Source: DATHVI01 sp035461385 (GTDB lineage: Bacteria > Actinomycetota > Thermoleophilia > Solirubrobacterales > 70-9). Taken from it: a stretch of 32,876 nucleotides of DNA. The position numbers and the translations under genes were made by a program. A model generated the notes under the pieces. That model ran no database searches. It was not told the origin of the DNA and was given only the letters and a program-made list of their open reading frames with translations. Shown piece after piece: positions 1 through 6,233 of the stretch. The stretch lies in contig DATHVI010000160.1 in the NCBI GenBank assembly GCA_035461385.1, positions 1 through 32,876 on the forward strand, given 5' to 3'. The number at the start of each line of letters is the position of its first letter. Position 1 is the stretch's first letter.

Positions 1-660
1 GTCGCCTCGCCGCGACCGCTTCCGGTCGGCGCCCCCGCGGTCAGCGGCATCGCGCGGCTCGGCGCGGCCGAGCGGCGGGGCGACGATTCCCGGACTCTCG
101 ACCTGGGCCAGGGCGAGGTCGCCTGGCTCGCCGTCGCCCCCACCGGGGAGGCCACCGGCGAATGCCACCGCCGCGACGGTCGCGGCGACCGCACCGGCGG
201 CGACCGCGCCGCCGACCGGTCCTGCGTCGCGCACGCGCGCGAGCGCCCGGCGAGCGACGTCGAGCCCCGGAAACGGGAACGGCGCCGGGACCGTCGCCCG
301 CAGCCGCCGCCGGGCTCGGTCGACGGCCATCCGCAGCGAGCCCTCGGTAGCACTCCGGCCCCGGGTGGTCTCGGTGGGCCGACCCTCGAATTCCTGCGCG
401 GTGATCGCCGCGTTGCGGACGATCGTGCGCAGCCAGCGCTCGAGGTCGGCCGGCCGGGTGCCGCTCCGGAGCGACCGGTAGGCGTTCATCAGCGCTGCCT
501 CGGCGACGTCCTCGGCCCGGTCCGGCGTGATCTTCCGGGCCTGGGACAGCAGCCAGTGGCCATGGCGGTCGGCGAGCTCTCCGAATGCCCGCTCGTCGCC
601 CTCGGCCGCGGCCGCCACGAGGGCGTCGTCGGAGAGTTGGCGCGTCGGGATCAGATCCAT
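1..660 (-). CDS. ECF sigma-like protein with region 2 and a membrane segment but an apparently deleted region 4 (runs off the window)
   Basis: The frame is open from an ATG preceded by AGGG at a good distance, through 220 codons to the window edge. Residues about 12-82 read as sigma-70 region 2: GDERAFGELADRH, then AEDVAEAALMNAYRSL, then LERWLRTIVRNAA. In ordinary ECF factors about 50 residues of linker and the first helices of region 4 would follow. Here residue 100 passes almost directly into TEGSLRMAVDRARRRLRA (about 105-122), which resembles only the end of region 4, the recognition helix and tail. A basic stretch and an Ala/Gly/Val segment (about 149-170) follow and could span the membrane, then a Pro/Gly/Asp-rich tail. 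Region 2 binds core RNAP and the -10 element; region 4 binds -35. This protein may therefore be an altered or regulatory sigma rather than a standard one. The family call is fairly sure; its activity is unknown. Confidence 0.75.
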   Translation of the reverse strand, partial: MDLIPTRQLSDDALVAAAAEGDERAFGELADRHGHWLLSQARKITPDRAEDVAEAALMNAYRSLRSGTRPADLERWLRTIVRNAAITAQEFEGRPTETTRGRSATEGSLRMAVDRARRRLRATVPAPFPFPGLDVARRALARVRDAGPVGGAVAAGAVAATVAAVAFAGGLPGGGDGEPGDLALAQVESPGIVAPPLGRAEPRDAADRGGADRKRSRRGD

Positions 661-718
661 CTTCAGCCCTATCCGTCGATTGAGGTCATCGTACGGAGGG
701 TTCGTCTGCGATGCGCCA

Positions 719-750
719 GTTCCCGGAGAGGACGTTTTTGTGAGGTTCCC
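719..750 (-). promoter_or_regulatory. Two GGGAAC motifs upstream of the sigma-like gene
   Basis: On the minus strand GGGAAC occurs twice, 26 bp apart, about 60-90 bp before the start of the sigma-like gene. GGAAC is the usual core of ECF sigma -35 elements, so the motifs could belong to an autoregulated promoter. I could not place a convincing -10 element at standard spacing for either copy, so this is only a suggestion. Confidence 0.25.
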
Positions 751-806
751 GTTTCGCGATGGCCGCTGCGGGCAAACGGCCTAGGGCTCGGATCGCCGAG
801 ACGCGG

Positions 807-1004
807 ATGACCAAGAAGGGCGAGACAAAGCGCTACACGAAGGCGGAGCTGGTGCAGATGCTGCACGCTGCCGACCTACGGATGCAAGTGCTCGAAACGG
901 CGCTGCGGCAGATCGCGGACCAGGCATCCGACGATCCGAAGACGCTCCAACGGATCGCGGGCACGGCGTTGCAGAAGGCGGATGAAGCGCGTTCGGCGGT
1001 CTGA
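807..1004 (+). CDS. Small Lys-rich helical protein of unknown function
   Basis: 65 residues beginning MTKKGETKRYTKAEL and ending DEARSAV. I do not recognise the family. Lys, Gln and Thr are common, which is unusual for chance frames in DNA this GC-rich and argues for a real gene. The middle (AELVQMLHAADLRMQVLETALRQIADQA) looks helical and possibly coiled-coil. An in-frame ATG at 759 would add 16 residues, but those are Ala/Arg-rich like non-coding sequence, and neither start has a clear Shine-Dalgarno. It is divergent from the sigma-like gene and convergent with the secreted protein downstream. Confidence 0.5.
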   Translation: MTKKGETKRYTKAELVQMLHAADLRMQVLETALRQIADQASDDPKTLQRIAGTALQKADEARSAV

Positions 1005-1173
1005 CGCTTCCGCGCCGAGTGCGTTCGGTGCGCCACGCACCGCTACCGGGCGTCGCAAGTCCGTGTGAGAGCGGCAAGCGGTTCACCTCGGAGGCTCCAG
1101 CGGCCTTCGTGGCTTGCTCATGCGGTTCGGCGGCTTCCTCCTCAGCCTCGCGGTCGGGGCGCCGACGGAGCAA

Positions 1174-1204
1174 AGGGGCGGCACGCGAATCGCGAGCCGC
1201 CCCT
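1174..1204 (-). terminator. Strong hairpin between convergent genes
   Basis: AGGGGCGGC (1174-1182) and GCCGCCCCT (1196-1204) form a perfect 9-bp stem. The 13-nt interior contains CGCGA and TCGCG, which can extend the pairing. On the minus strand the stem ends in CCCCTTTG, so there is a short T run. It lies 27 bp beyond the stop of the secreted-protein gene and probably terminates it, and may also stop transcripts from the small + strand gene. Confidence 0.7.
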
Positions 1205-1230
1205 CTGTCTGCGGGCGCGGCCCGGCTCGG

Positions 1231-1563
1231 CTAGTTGCCGCTCCAAATCGCGGTGTAGTCGGTGTCCCCGGGCGATGAGTGGCCGTTCGGGGTGGGGGCG
1301 CCGTTCCCGTCCCCGTTCGTGGCGATGTTGGGCACGTTTCCGTTGAACGTGTCCTGACTGCCCGCGTTGCCGGGGCCGAACGTGTACGTGCCATCTCCGA
1401 TCGCGTTGAACCGACCAGAGTTCTGTACCGCGTTGTCGGAAATGGTGAGCACGGGACACACGAATGGGTCATCCGCGCGCTCCGGCGGCGCTGCACCGGC
1501 GCTGGCGGGGACTATCGCGAGCATCGCCGTGATAGCGCCGGCAGCAACCAACCCCTTGCGCAT
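1231..1563 (-). CDS. Small secreted protein of unknown function
   Basis: 110 residues with a clear Sec signal peptide: MRKGLVAAGAITAMLAIVPA, then a likely cleavage site after SAGA. The mature part is short, acidic, and rich in Gly, Asn, Asp and Thr (FNAIGDGTYTFGPGN, NGDGNGAPTPNGHSSPGD), with a single Cys. No catalytic motif, LPXTG-type sorting signal or transmembrane anchor is visible, so it should be released. The start is chosen because AAGGAG lies 7 nt upstream of this ATG; a GTG-type extension at 1608 would add non-signal residues. It is transcribed in the same direction as the sensor kinase, 110 bp downstream of it, and ends at a strong hairpin. Function unknown; possibly a target of the neighbouring two-component system, though nothing in the sequence proves this. 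Confidence 0.75.
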   Translation of the reverse strand: MRKGLVAAGAITAMLAIVPASAGAAPPERADDPFVCPVLTISDNAVQNSGRFNAIGDGTYTFGPGNAGSQDTFNGNVPNIATNGDGNGAPTPNGHSSPGDTDYTAIWSGN

Positions 1564-1673
1564 GATGGGCTCCTTCCATGAGGTTGAGGTTGTCCTGCGC
1601 CCCACCATGGCACCGCGTGGTTACAGCATCCTTACGCCTGCCAGTGCGGGATCCGACGTCGGCGGGATCTTGC

Positions 1674-2912
1674 CTACAACGTCGCTCCGGTATCCGCTGC
1701 CGCGTCGACGCTGACCGGCAGGCGGACCGAGAAGCGCGAACCGCGATCCGGCTGCGACTCGACTGCGATGGTGCCACCGAGCGCCTCGACGATCCGCTTC
1801 GATAGCGCCAGCCCGAGGCCCGCCCCCTGGGTCGCCCTGGCAGCATCGCCACGCCAGAAGGGCTCGAAGACTCGTTCGATCGCCTCCGGATCGATGCCCT
1901 CGCCGGAGTCCTCGACGGCGAGCTCGACCCGCCGTCCTGCTTGTCGGGCCTCGACCAGCACGCTGCCGTCGGCGGGCGTGTGCCGGATCGCGTTCTGGAG
2001 CAGGTTCTGAAGCACCCGGCCGAGCCTCGGCGAGCATGGAGCCGCGGCGGCGTCGCCGAGTTCGGCGCGTAACCGCAGGCCCTTCTCGGCCGCCTGCAGG
2101 TCACACGCCGCGACCGCGGCGCTGACCACCTCATCGAGGCGAGCTCGCGTCGCTTCGGCCTCGATCGCGTCGGCATCGAGCTGGACGAACTCGAACAAAT
2201 CGTCGACCAGCTCTGAGAGCTGGCCTACGGCGCCCGCGATTCGTGCGGTGTAGACGCGAACCGTCGCGGAGTCGTCGACGATGCCGTCCTCAAGCGCCTC
2301 GGCCATCGCGCGCAGCCCAGCCAGCGGAGTGCGCAGGTCATGGGAGACGGCGATGATCAGATCGCGCCGCTGCGCCTCGGCGGCGCGCTCGCGTCGCAGC
2401 GAGTCACCGAGCCGCTCGGTCATCTCGTCGAGCGTCGCGCCAAGCGCGTCGAGCTCGGGGCCACCGCCCACCGCCCCGACGCGGGCCTCGAGGTCGCCGT
2501 CGGCGAGCCGCCGGGCGGTGCCGGAGAGCCGCTCGATCGCCTGGGTCGAGGTCGAGGCGCCGGCGAGGCCGGCACCGATCGCGGCCGCCGCCGAGAATGC
2601 GAGCAGTGCCGCCACGAGCGCGGCATCGTGGTCGTCTAGGAGCATGAGCCAGACGAGCGCACCGAGGTTCGCGAGGCCGATCGCGGTCGCGAATGCCGCC
2701 ACGAATACGAATCGCAGCCGCAGGGAGGCGGCGCTCAGCCAGCGTGCGGCGAGGCCGGTGACGGTCACGGTTACGGCGATCGCGATCGCGAGCGGGAGGA
2801 TGAGCCCCTCAGCCTTGCCCCAACCGAGCAGTGCGATGCCGAGGATGAGGGCGAGAACGGCGCCGAGCGTGGCGGAGACAGCCGCGATCAGGGACGGCGA
2901 GAGCGTTCTCAC
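1674..2912 (-). CDS. Membrane sensor histidine kinase
   Basis: Partner of the OmpR-type regulator directly upstream. From the GTG start it has 412 residues. Hydrophobic segments lie at about 8-30, 37-57, 66-92 and 97-118, with little extracellular sequence, so it may sense within the membrane. A HAMP-like linker follows (about 120-172). The HisKA motif IIAVSHDLRTPLAGL places the phospho-accepting His at 191. The ATPase domain shows the N box (LQNLLQNAIRHTP), G1 (VEDSGEGIDPE), F box (FEPFWRGD) and G2 (GAGLGLALSKRIVEALGG). I chose GTG at 2912 because it overlaps the regulator's stop as GTGA, typical of coupled translation; an ATG at 2939 would add nine residues. The signal is unknown. Confidence 0.9.
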   Translation of the reverse strand: MRTLSPSLIAAVSATLGAVLALILGIALLGWGKAEGLILPLAIAIAVTVTVTGLAARWLSAASLRLRFVFVAAFATAIGLANLGALVWLMLLDDHDAALVAALLAFSAAAAIGAGLAGASTSTQAIERLSGTARRLADGDLEARVGAVGGGPELDALGATLDEMTERLGDSLRRERAAEAQRRDLIIAVSHDLRTPLAGLRAMAEALEDGIVDDSATVRVYTARIAGAVGQLSELVDDLFEFVQLDADAIEAEATRARLDEVVSAAVAACDLQAAEKGLRLRAELGDAAAAPCSPRLGRVLQNLLQNAIRHTPADGSVLVEARQAGRRVELAVEDSGEGIDPEAIERVFEPFWRGDAARATQGAGLGLALSKRIVEALGGTIAVESQPDRGSRFSVRLPVSVDAAADTGATL

Positions 2913-3610
2913 GGGTCGAACCTGTACCCGGCGCCCCATACCGTCACCAGCCGCCGCGGCTGAGAGGGATCCGCCTCGATCTTCTCGCGCAGGCGGCGAA
3001 CGTGAACGGTGACCGTCGACGTATCGCCGGCGTAGGCGACGTCCCAGAGCTGATCGAGGAGCTGAAGGCGGCTGAACACGATCCGCGGGTGCTCGGCGAA
3101 GAACCGCAGAAGGTCGAACTCGCGCCGGGTCAGACTGACCGGGGCGCCGTCGACCTGCGCCTCGCGCGAGCCAGGATCGATCTCGACGGATCCCACCTTG
3201 ATCCTGGTCGGCGCTGCGGCAGTGCCCTCATCTGGGCTGGTGCGCCGCAGGACGGCGCGGACCCGGGCGACGACCTCGCGCGGCGAGAAGGGTTTTGCGA
3301 CGTAGTCGTCGGCACCCGACTCGAGCCCGATCACCCGATCGGTCTCCTGGCCACGTGCCGTGAGCATGATCACCGCGGGCCGATCCCCGGACTCGCGCAG
3401 ATGGCGGAAGACCTCGAATCCGTCGATCCGCGGCAGCATCAGGTCCAGGAGCACCAGGTCCGGGCGGCCGGCCTCGACCGCCTCGAGCGCGGCCTTTCCG
3501 TCCCCGGCGGATTTGACCAGGAAGCCCTCCCGGCTCAGGTACCGATCCAGCACGTCGCGGACGATCGGATCGTCATCAACAACGAGCACGCATCCAGCGA
3601 CGGAACTCAT
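2909..3610 (-). CDS. OmpR/PhoB-family response regulator
   Basis: 233 residues. The receiver domain (about 7-122) has the acidic pocket DDD at 12-14, the phosphorylation site D56 in LLDLMLPRIDG, the switch Thr84 and Lys106 in AKPFSP. The winged-helix DNA-binding domain (about 137-233) has SLTRREFDLLRFFAEHP, the recognition-helix region STVTVHVRRLREKIE and the C-terminal hairpin LVTVWGAGYRFDP. All key residues are present, so it should be a functional phospho-activated transcription factor. It is the first gene of a two-gene operon with the kinase. The Rrf2 gene ends 96 bp upstream on the same strand. Targets cannot be read from the window. Confidence 0.95.
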   Translation of the reverse strand: MSSVAGCVLVVDDDPIVRDVLDRYLSREGFLVKSAGDGKAALEAVEAGRPDLVLLDLMLPRIDGFEVFRHLRESGDRPAVIMLTARGQETDRVIGLESGADDYVAKPFSPREVVARVRAVLRRTSPDEGTAAAPTRIKVGSVEIDPGSREAQVDGAPVSLTRREFDLLRFFAEHPRIVFSRLQLLDQLWDVAYAGDTSTVTVHVRRLREKIEADPSQPRRLVTVWGAGYRFDP

Positions 3611-3706
3611 CCCCAGGAGCTTCCCAAGTCAATCTTTCCATTCCCTTTCGCCGGATGCATCCGGGCGAGATATCGCTCCGCCATGACCATCCCGAGCGCC
3701 GGGCGA

Positions 3707-4105
3707 TCAGATGTAGTACATGCTCGAGCCCTCGCGCTCGGCCTCGCGACGGGCGATGTCGGCGATCGTCGTTGAGCGGAACACCTCCCGCAGGGCCTCG
3801 ACGCCCTCGGCCCAGATACCGCCGGCCTCCGCGGCCTCCTCCCCGACCTTGCCGTCGAGCGCCTGGACGACCTCGAGCACGGTGATCTCGTCCGCTGGCC
3901 GGGCGAGCGTGTACCCGCCCTTGACGCCGCGGTGGCTCTGGAGCAGGCCGTCGCGCCGCAGGGTCGCGAACAGCTGCTCGAGGAACTGGACCGGCATCTC
4001 CCTGCGCTCGGCCACCTGGGCGGTCGGGACGGGGCGCCCGCCCGAGCGCGCGAGCTCGGACAGCGCAAGCACCGCGTAGCGGGATTTCGAGGTCACGGAG
4101 ATCAT
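3707..4105 (-). CDS. Rrf2-family transcriptional regulator without cluster cysteines
   Basis: 132 residues. The N-terminus MISVTSKSRYAVLALSELAR and the wing segment LQSHRGVKGGYTLARPADEITVLEVVQALDG are typical of Rrf2/IscR regulators, which bind DNA as dimers. Members such as IscR and NsrR carry three cysteines for an Fe-S cluster after this region. Here the matching part (GEEAAEAGGIWAEGVEALREVF) has none, and the whole protein lacks Cys. It is therefore more like the cluster-free CymR type, or may sense by another route. The ATG at 4105 fits the family N-terminus; another ATG lies four codons upstream. It is divergent from the LuxR-type regulator. No iron-sulphur or cysteine-synthesis gene is next to it, so the target is unclear. 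Confidence 0.88.
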   Translation of the reverse strand: MISVTSKSRYAVLALSELARSGGRPVPTAQVAERREMPVQFLEQLFATLRRDGLLQSHRGVKGGYTLARPADEITVLEVVQALDGKVGEEAAEAGGIWAEGVEALREVFRSTTIADIARREAEREGSSMYYI

Positions 4106-4216
4106 CGGCCCCTGCATGATCGCCGACCGTCCGGTCGAAGCTGGGCGCCGCGGGCATGAGACGGGAAAAACACGCTCGTAGCGCCGCGAACTGCACCGCG
4201 CCGAGCGAGCCGTGGT

Positions 4217-4222
4217 TAGGAT
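4217..4222 (+). promoter_or_regulatory. -10-like TAGGAT in the divergent rrf2/luxR gap
   Basis: TAGGAT sits in the 199-bp divergent region, 82 bp before the chosen start of the LuxR-type regulator. The same TAGNNT pattern recurs before several genes of this window. No good -35 is seen, so the call is weak. Confidence 0.3.
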
Positions 4223-4304
4223 GGTCGCGAACCCACCGGACGCGGCCTCGATGCCGCGATTGCGGTGGCCGGAACGGGGCAAGAAGCCTCTCGGGGCGAC
4301 TACG

Positions 4305-4913
4305 GTGAGCGAGGAACGACGATGCCTGGTGATCGACGGTCACCCCACCCTGCGGATGGGGATCCGAGGCCTGCTCTCGGACCGCTACGAGATCGAGGAG
4401 GCGGCGAACGGGGACGACGGCCTCGACCTCGTCACCTCGCTCGGCGATTTCGATGTGGCGATCGTCGAGCTCGGGCGCACCAACGGCGACCGGCTCGCCG
4501 GGCTGCGGGCGATCCGGGCGCTCCGCGACGCGCGGCCGGGACTCGGGATCGTCGCCCACGCCACCCACGCGGAGCGCCACGCGGCGAGCGAGGCGCTCGA
4601 GGCCGGCGCGATCGCCTACGTCGCCAAGAGCTCCTCGGTTGAGGCGCTCGCCGATGCCGTTGAGGCGGCCGCCCATGCCGAGCGGTTCGTCGACCCGGCG
4701 GCCGGCGGCGTCGGCGGCGCCGGGCTGACCCGGCGCCAGCGCGAGATCCTGCAGCTCCTCGCCGACGGCCAGTCGACCACCGAGGTCGCCCACACCCTCG
4801 GCCTCAGCACCGAGACCGTCCGTACGCACACCAAGGCCGCCCTCGCCCGTCTCGGCGCCCACGACCGCGCCCACGCGGTCGCAATCGCCCTCCGCGCCGG
4901 CCTGATCGAATAG
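4305..4913 (+). CDS. LuxR-type regulator with a degenerate receiver domain
   Basis: 202 residues from the GTG. The fold is that of NarL/FixJ regulators: a receiver (about 6-122) and a C-terminal LuxR helix-turn-helix (LTRRQREILQLLADGQSTTEVAHTLGLSTETVRTHTKAAL). Two receiver residues are changed. The phospho-acceptor Asp at the end of strand 3 is Glu55 (VAIVELG), and the first-strand acidic pair is reduced to Asp11-Gly12 (LVIDGHP). Lys108 is kept (AKSSS). The domain probably cannot be phosphorylated normally; Glu may mimic the phosphorylated state, as reported for some atypical regulators. No kinase lies beside it. The start is uncertain: in-frame ATGs at 4221 and 4251 would add an unconserved N-terminus. 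Confidence 0.85.
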   Translation: MSEERRCLVIDGHPTLRMGIRGLLSDRYEIEEAANGDDGLDLVTSLGDFDVAIVELGRTNGDRLAGLRAIRALRDARPGLGIVAHATHAERHAASEALEAGAIAYVAKSSSVEALADAVEAAAHAERFVDPAAGGVGGAGLTRRQREILQLLADGQSTTEVAHTLGLSTETVRTHTKAALARLGAHDRAHAVAIALRAGLIE

Positions 4914-4966
4914 GGAGCTCCGCCGGTAGGTGTTCCCAGGGCCGTCTCGGGCCCCCGGACGTGCGG

Positions 4967-4983
4967 CTGGCGGCTGCCGCCAG
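4967..4983. terminator. Palindrome between convergent genes, possible terminator
   Basis: CTGGCGGC-T-GCCGCCAG is a perfect inverted repeat in the 99-bp gap between the LuxR-type regulator and the HDOD-LuxR gene, which converge here. There is no T run on either side, so it may instead be a T-less actinobacterial-type hairpin. Confidence 0.4.
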
Positions 4984-5012
4984 GCGTGCGTGCGGGGGCT
5001 TCGAGCCGGCCC

Positions 5013-6092
5013 CTAGATCCAGCCGCGGTCGCGGGCGAGGAGCACCGCTTGGGCGCGGTCGACGGCGCCGATCTTGCGGTAGACGTTGTGGAGGTGGGTG
5101 CGGACGGTGCTCACCGACAGCTCGAGCTCCTGCGCGATCTGCTTGTAGACCTTGCCCTCGGCGAGGCCGCGGAGCGCATCGACCTCGCGGGCCGAGAGCG
5201 GGCACGGCTCGGCCATCGGCCGGCGGACCCGGCCGAGGTGTGGGAACTCGAAGATCAGGCCGCGAAGCTGCTCGTCGTCGATCCCGACCCGGTCGGCGGC
5301 GGCGCGAAGCATCTCAGCCGGCACCGGATCGCCGGCGCAGTGATGAACGAGCAGGTCAGCGAGGCGGACGGCGCCCGCCGAGCCGGTAGCTCCGGGAGCG
5401 TGGTGGCGCTCGACCGCGGCCGCGATCTCGTCCGGAAAGCCCCAGCGACGGATCAGCACCGCGCCGACGACGGCGTGGTCGATGCCGAGCTCGCGCCGCT
5501 CGCGACGGGCACGGTCGTCGGGCGAGTGGCCGACGAGGTCGGGGCCGTGCTCGGCGCCGTACATGTGGACCAGCACCGGGCGCCCGACGTCGTGAAGCAG
5601 CGCCGCGAGGGCGATCTGATCCTGGCGGGGGACCCGCCCCAGGGTCGCGATCCGCTCGGCGGCGTGGCGGACGGCGACGCCGTGGCGCCGGAAGCGGTCG
5701 TGACGCTGGGCGGTCGACCCCGCGTGGTCGAGGAGGTCGTAGGTCTCGAGCGCCGAGATCGCCGCCCGGACCCCGCCCGGCTCGAGCGCCTCGATCGCCT
5801 CCGCGACCCCGGCCGCGCGGCGCGAAGACCGCGAGCCGCCGTTCGCCGCGCGCATCACGACGATCGCGAGCGCGGCGTCCGACTCGATCAGGTCGGCGAG
5901 CTCGGCAGTCGAGGCTGCCTCGCTCGCGCAGGCGCTGAGCACCCGGCGCCGTGCCTCGGCGAGCGCGGGCAACCGCGAGACGGCCTCGAACGCCAGGGCG
6001 AGGCGCTTGCCTCCGCTGCCCATCGGGCGCCCGCCCCGCGAGGGGGCGGCTGCCGGGGCGGTGCGGCGAGGTGGAGGTGCGATCGTGGCCAT
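5013..6092 (-). CDS. HDOD domain fused to a LuxR-type DNA-binding domain
   Basis: 359 residues from the ATG at 6092; a second ATG at 6023 is also possible. The central part (about 30-245) is an HDOD domain: LADLIESDAALAIVVMRAANG near its start, the ALAALLHDVGRPVLVHMY helix, then ELGIDHAVVGAVLIRRWGFPDEIAAAVERHH. Unlike many HDOD proteins it retains an His-Asp pair (167-168). The C-terminus (about 297-355) is a LuxR helix-turn-helix with LSAREVDALRGLAEGKVYKQIA and SVSTVRTHLHNVYRKIG. HDOD domains usually act in signalling, often near cyclic-di-nucleotide circuits, but their ligand is not settled. The fusion suggests a one-component regulator. It lies 141 bp downstream of gltX on the same strand. 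Confidence 0.85.
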   Translation of the reverse strand: MATIAPPPRRTAPAAAPSRGGRPMGSGGKRLALAFEAVSRLPALAEARRRVLSACASEAASTAELADLIESDAALAIVVMRAANGGSRSSRRAAGVAEAIEALEPGGVRAAISALETYDLLDHAGSTAQRHDRFRRHGVAVRHAAERIATLGRVPRQDQIALAALLHDVGRPVLVHMYGAEHGPDLVGHSPDDRARRERRELGIDHAVVGAVLIRRWGFPDEIAAAVERHHAPGATGSAGAVRLADLLVHHCAGDPVPAEMLRAAADRVGIDDEQLRGLIFEFPHLGRVRRPMAEPCPLSAREVDALRGLAEGKVYKQIAQELELSVSTVRTHLHNVYRKIGAVDRAQAVLLARDRGWI

Positions 6093-6233
6093 TGCTCGTC
6101 GGGCTGACCCGCGCGGCAGCCGGCCGGCGGCTCGCCCTGTAGATCGGCAGATCGGGGGTGCGGGTTTAACTTCGGTCCGCCGACCGACCCGCTTCTCGCC
6201 GCCCGACAGCGGCACGACGATCGAACCCGGGCT

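Noticed and set aside
740..784. A 14-codon GTG frame after GGAGAGG, overlapping the start of the small Lys-rich gene
   Set aside because: It could be a leader peptide, but it lies in the divergent promoter zone and has nothing beyond one purine-rich match to support it.
1231..1563. The secreted mini-protein as a substrate of the sortase at 26.8 kb
   Set aside because: It has no LPXTG/LAXTG motif, hydrophobic segment or basic tail at its C-terminus.
1653..1662. Palindrome CCGACGTCGG downstream of the sensor kinase
   Set aside because: A 10-bp GC-rich palindrome is common by chance here and has no T run or second copy to support a role.
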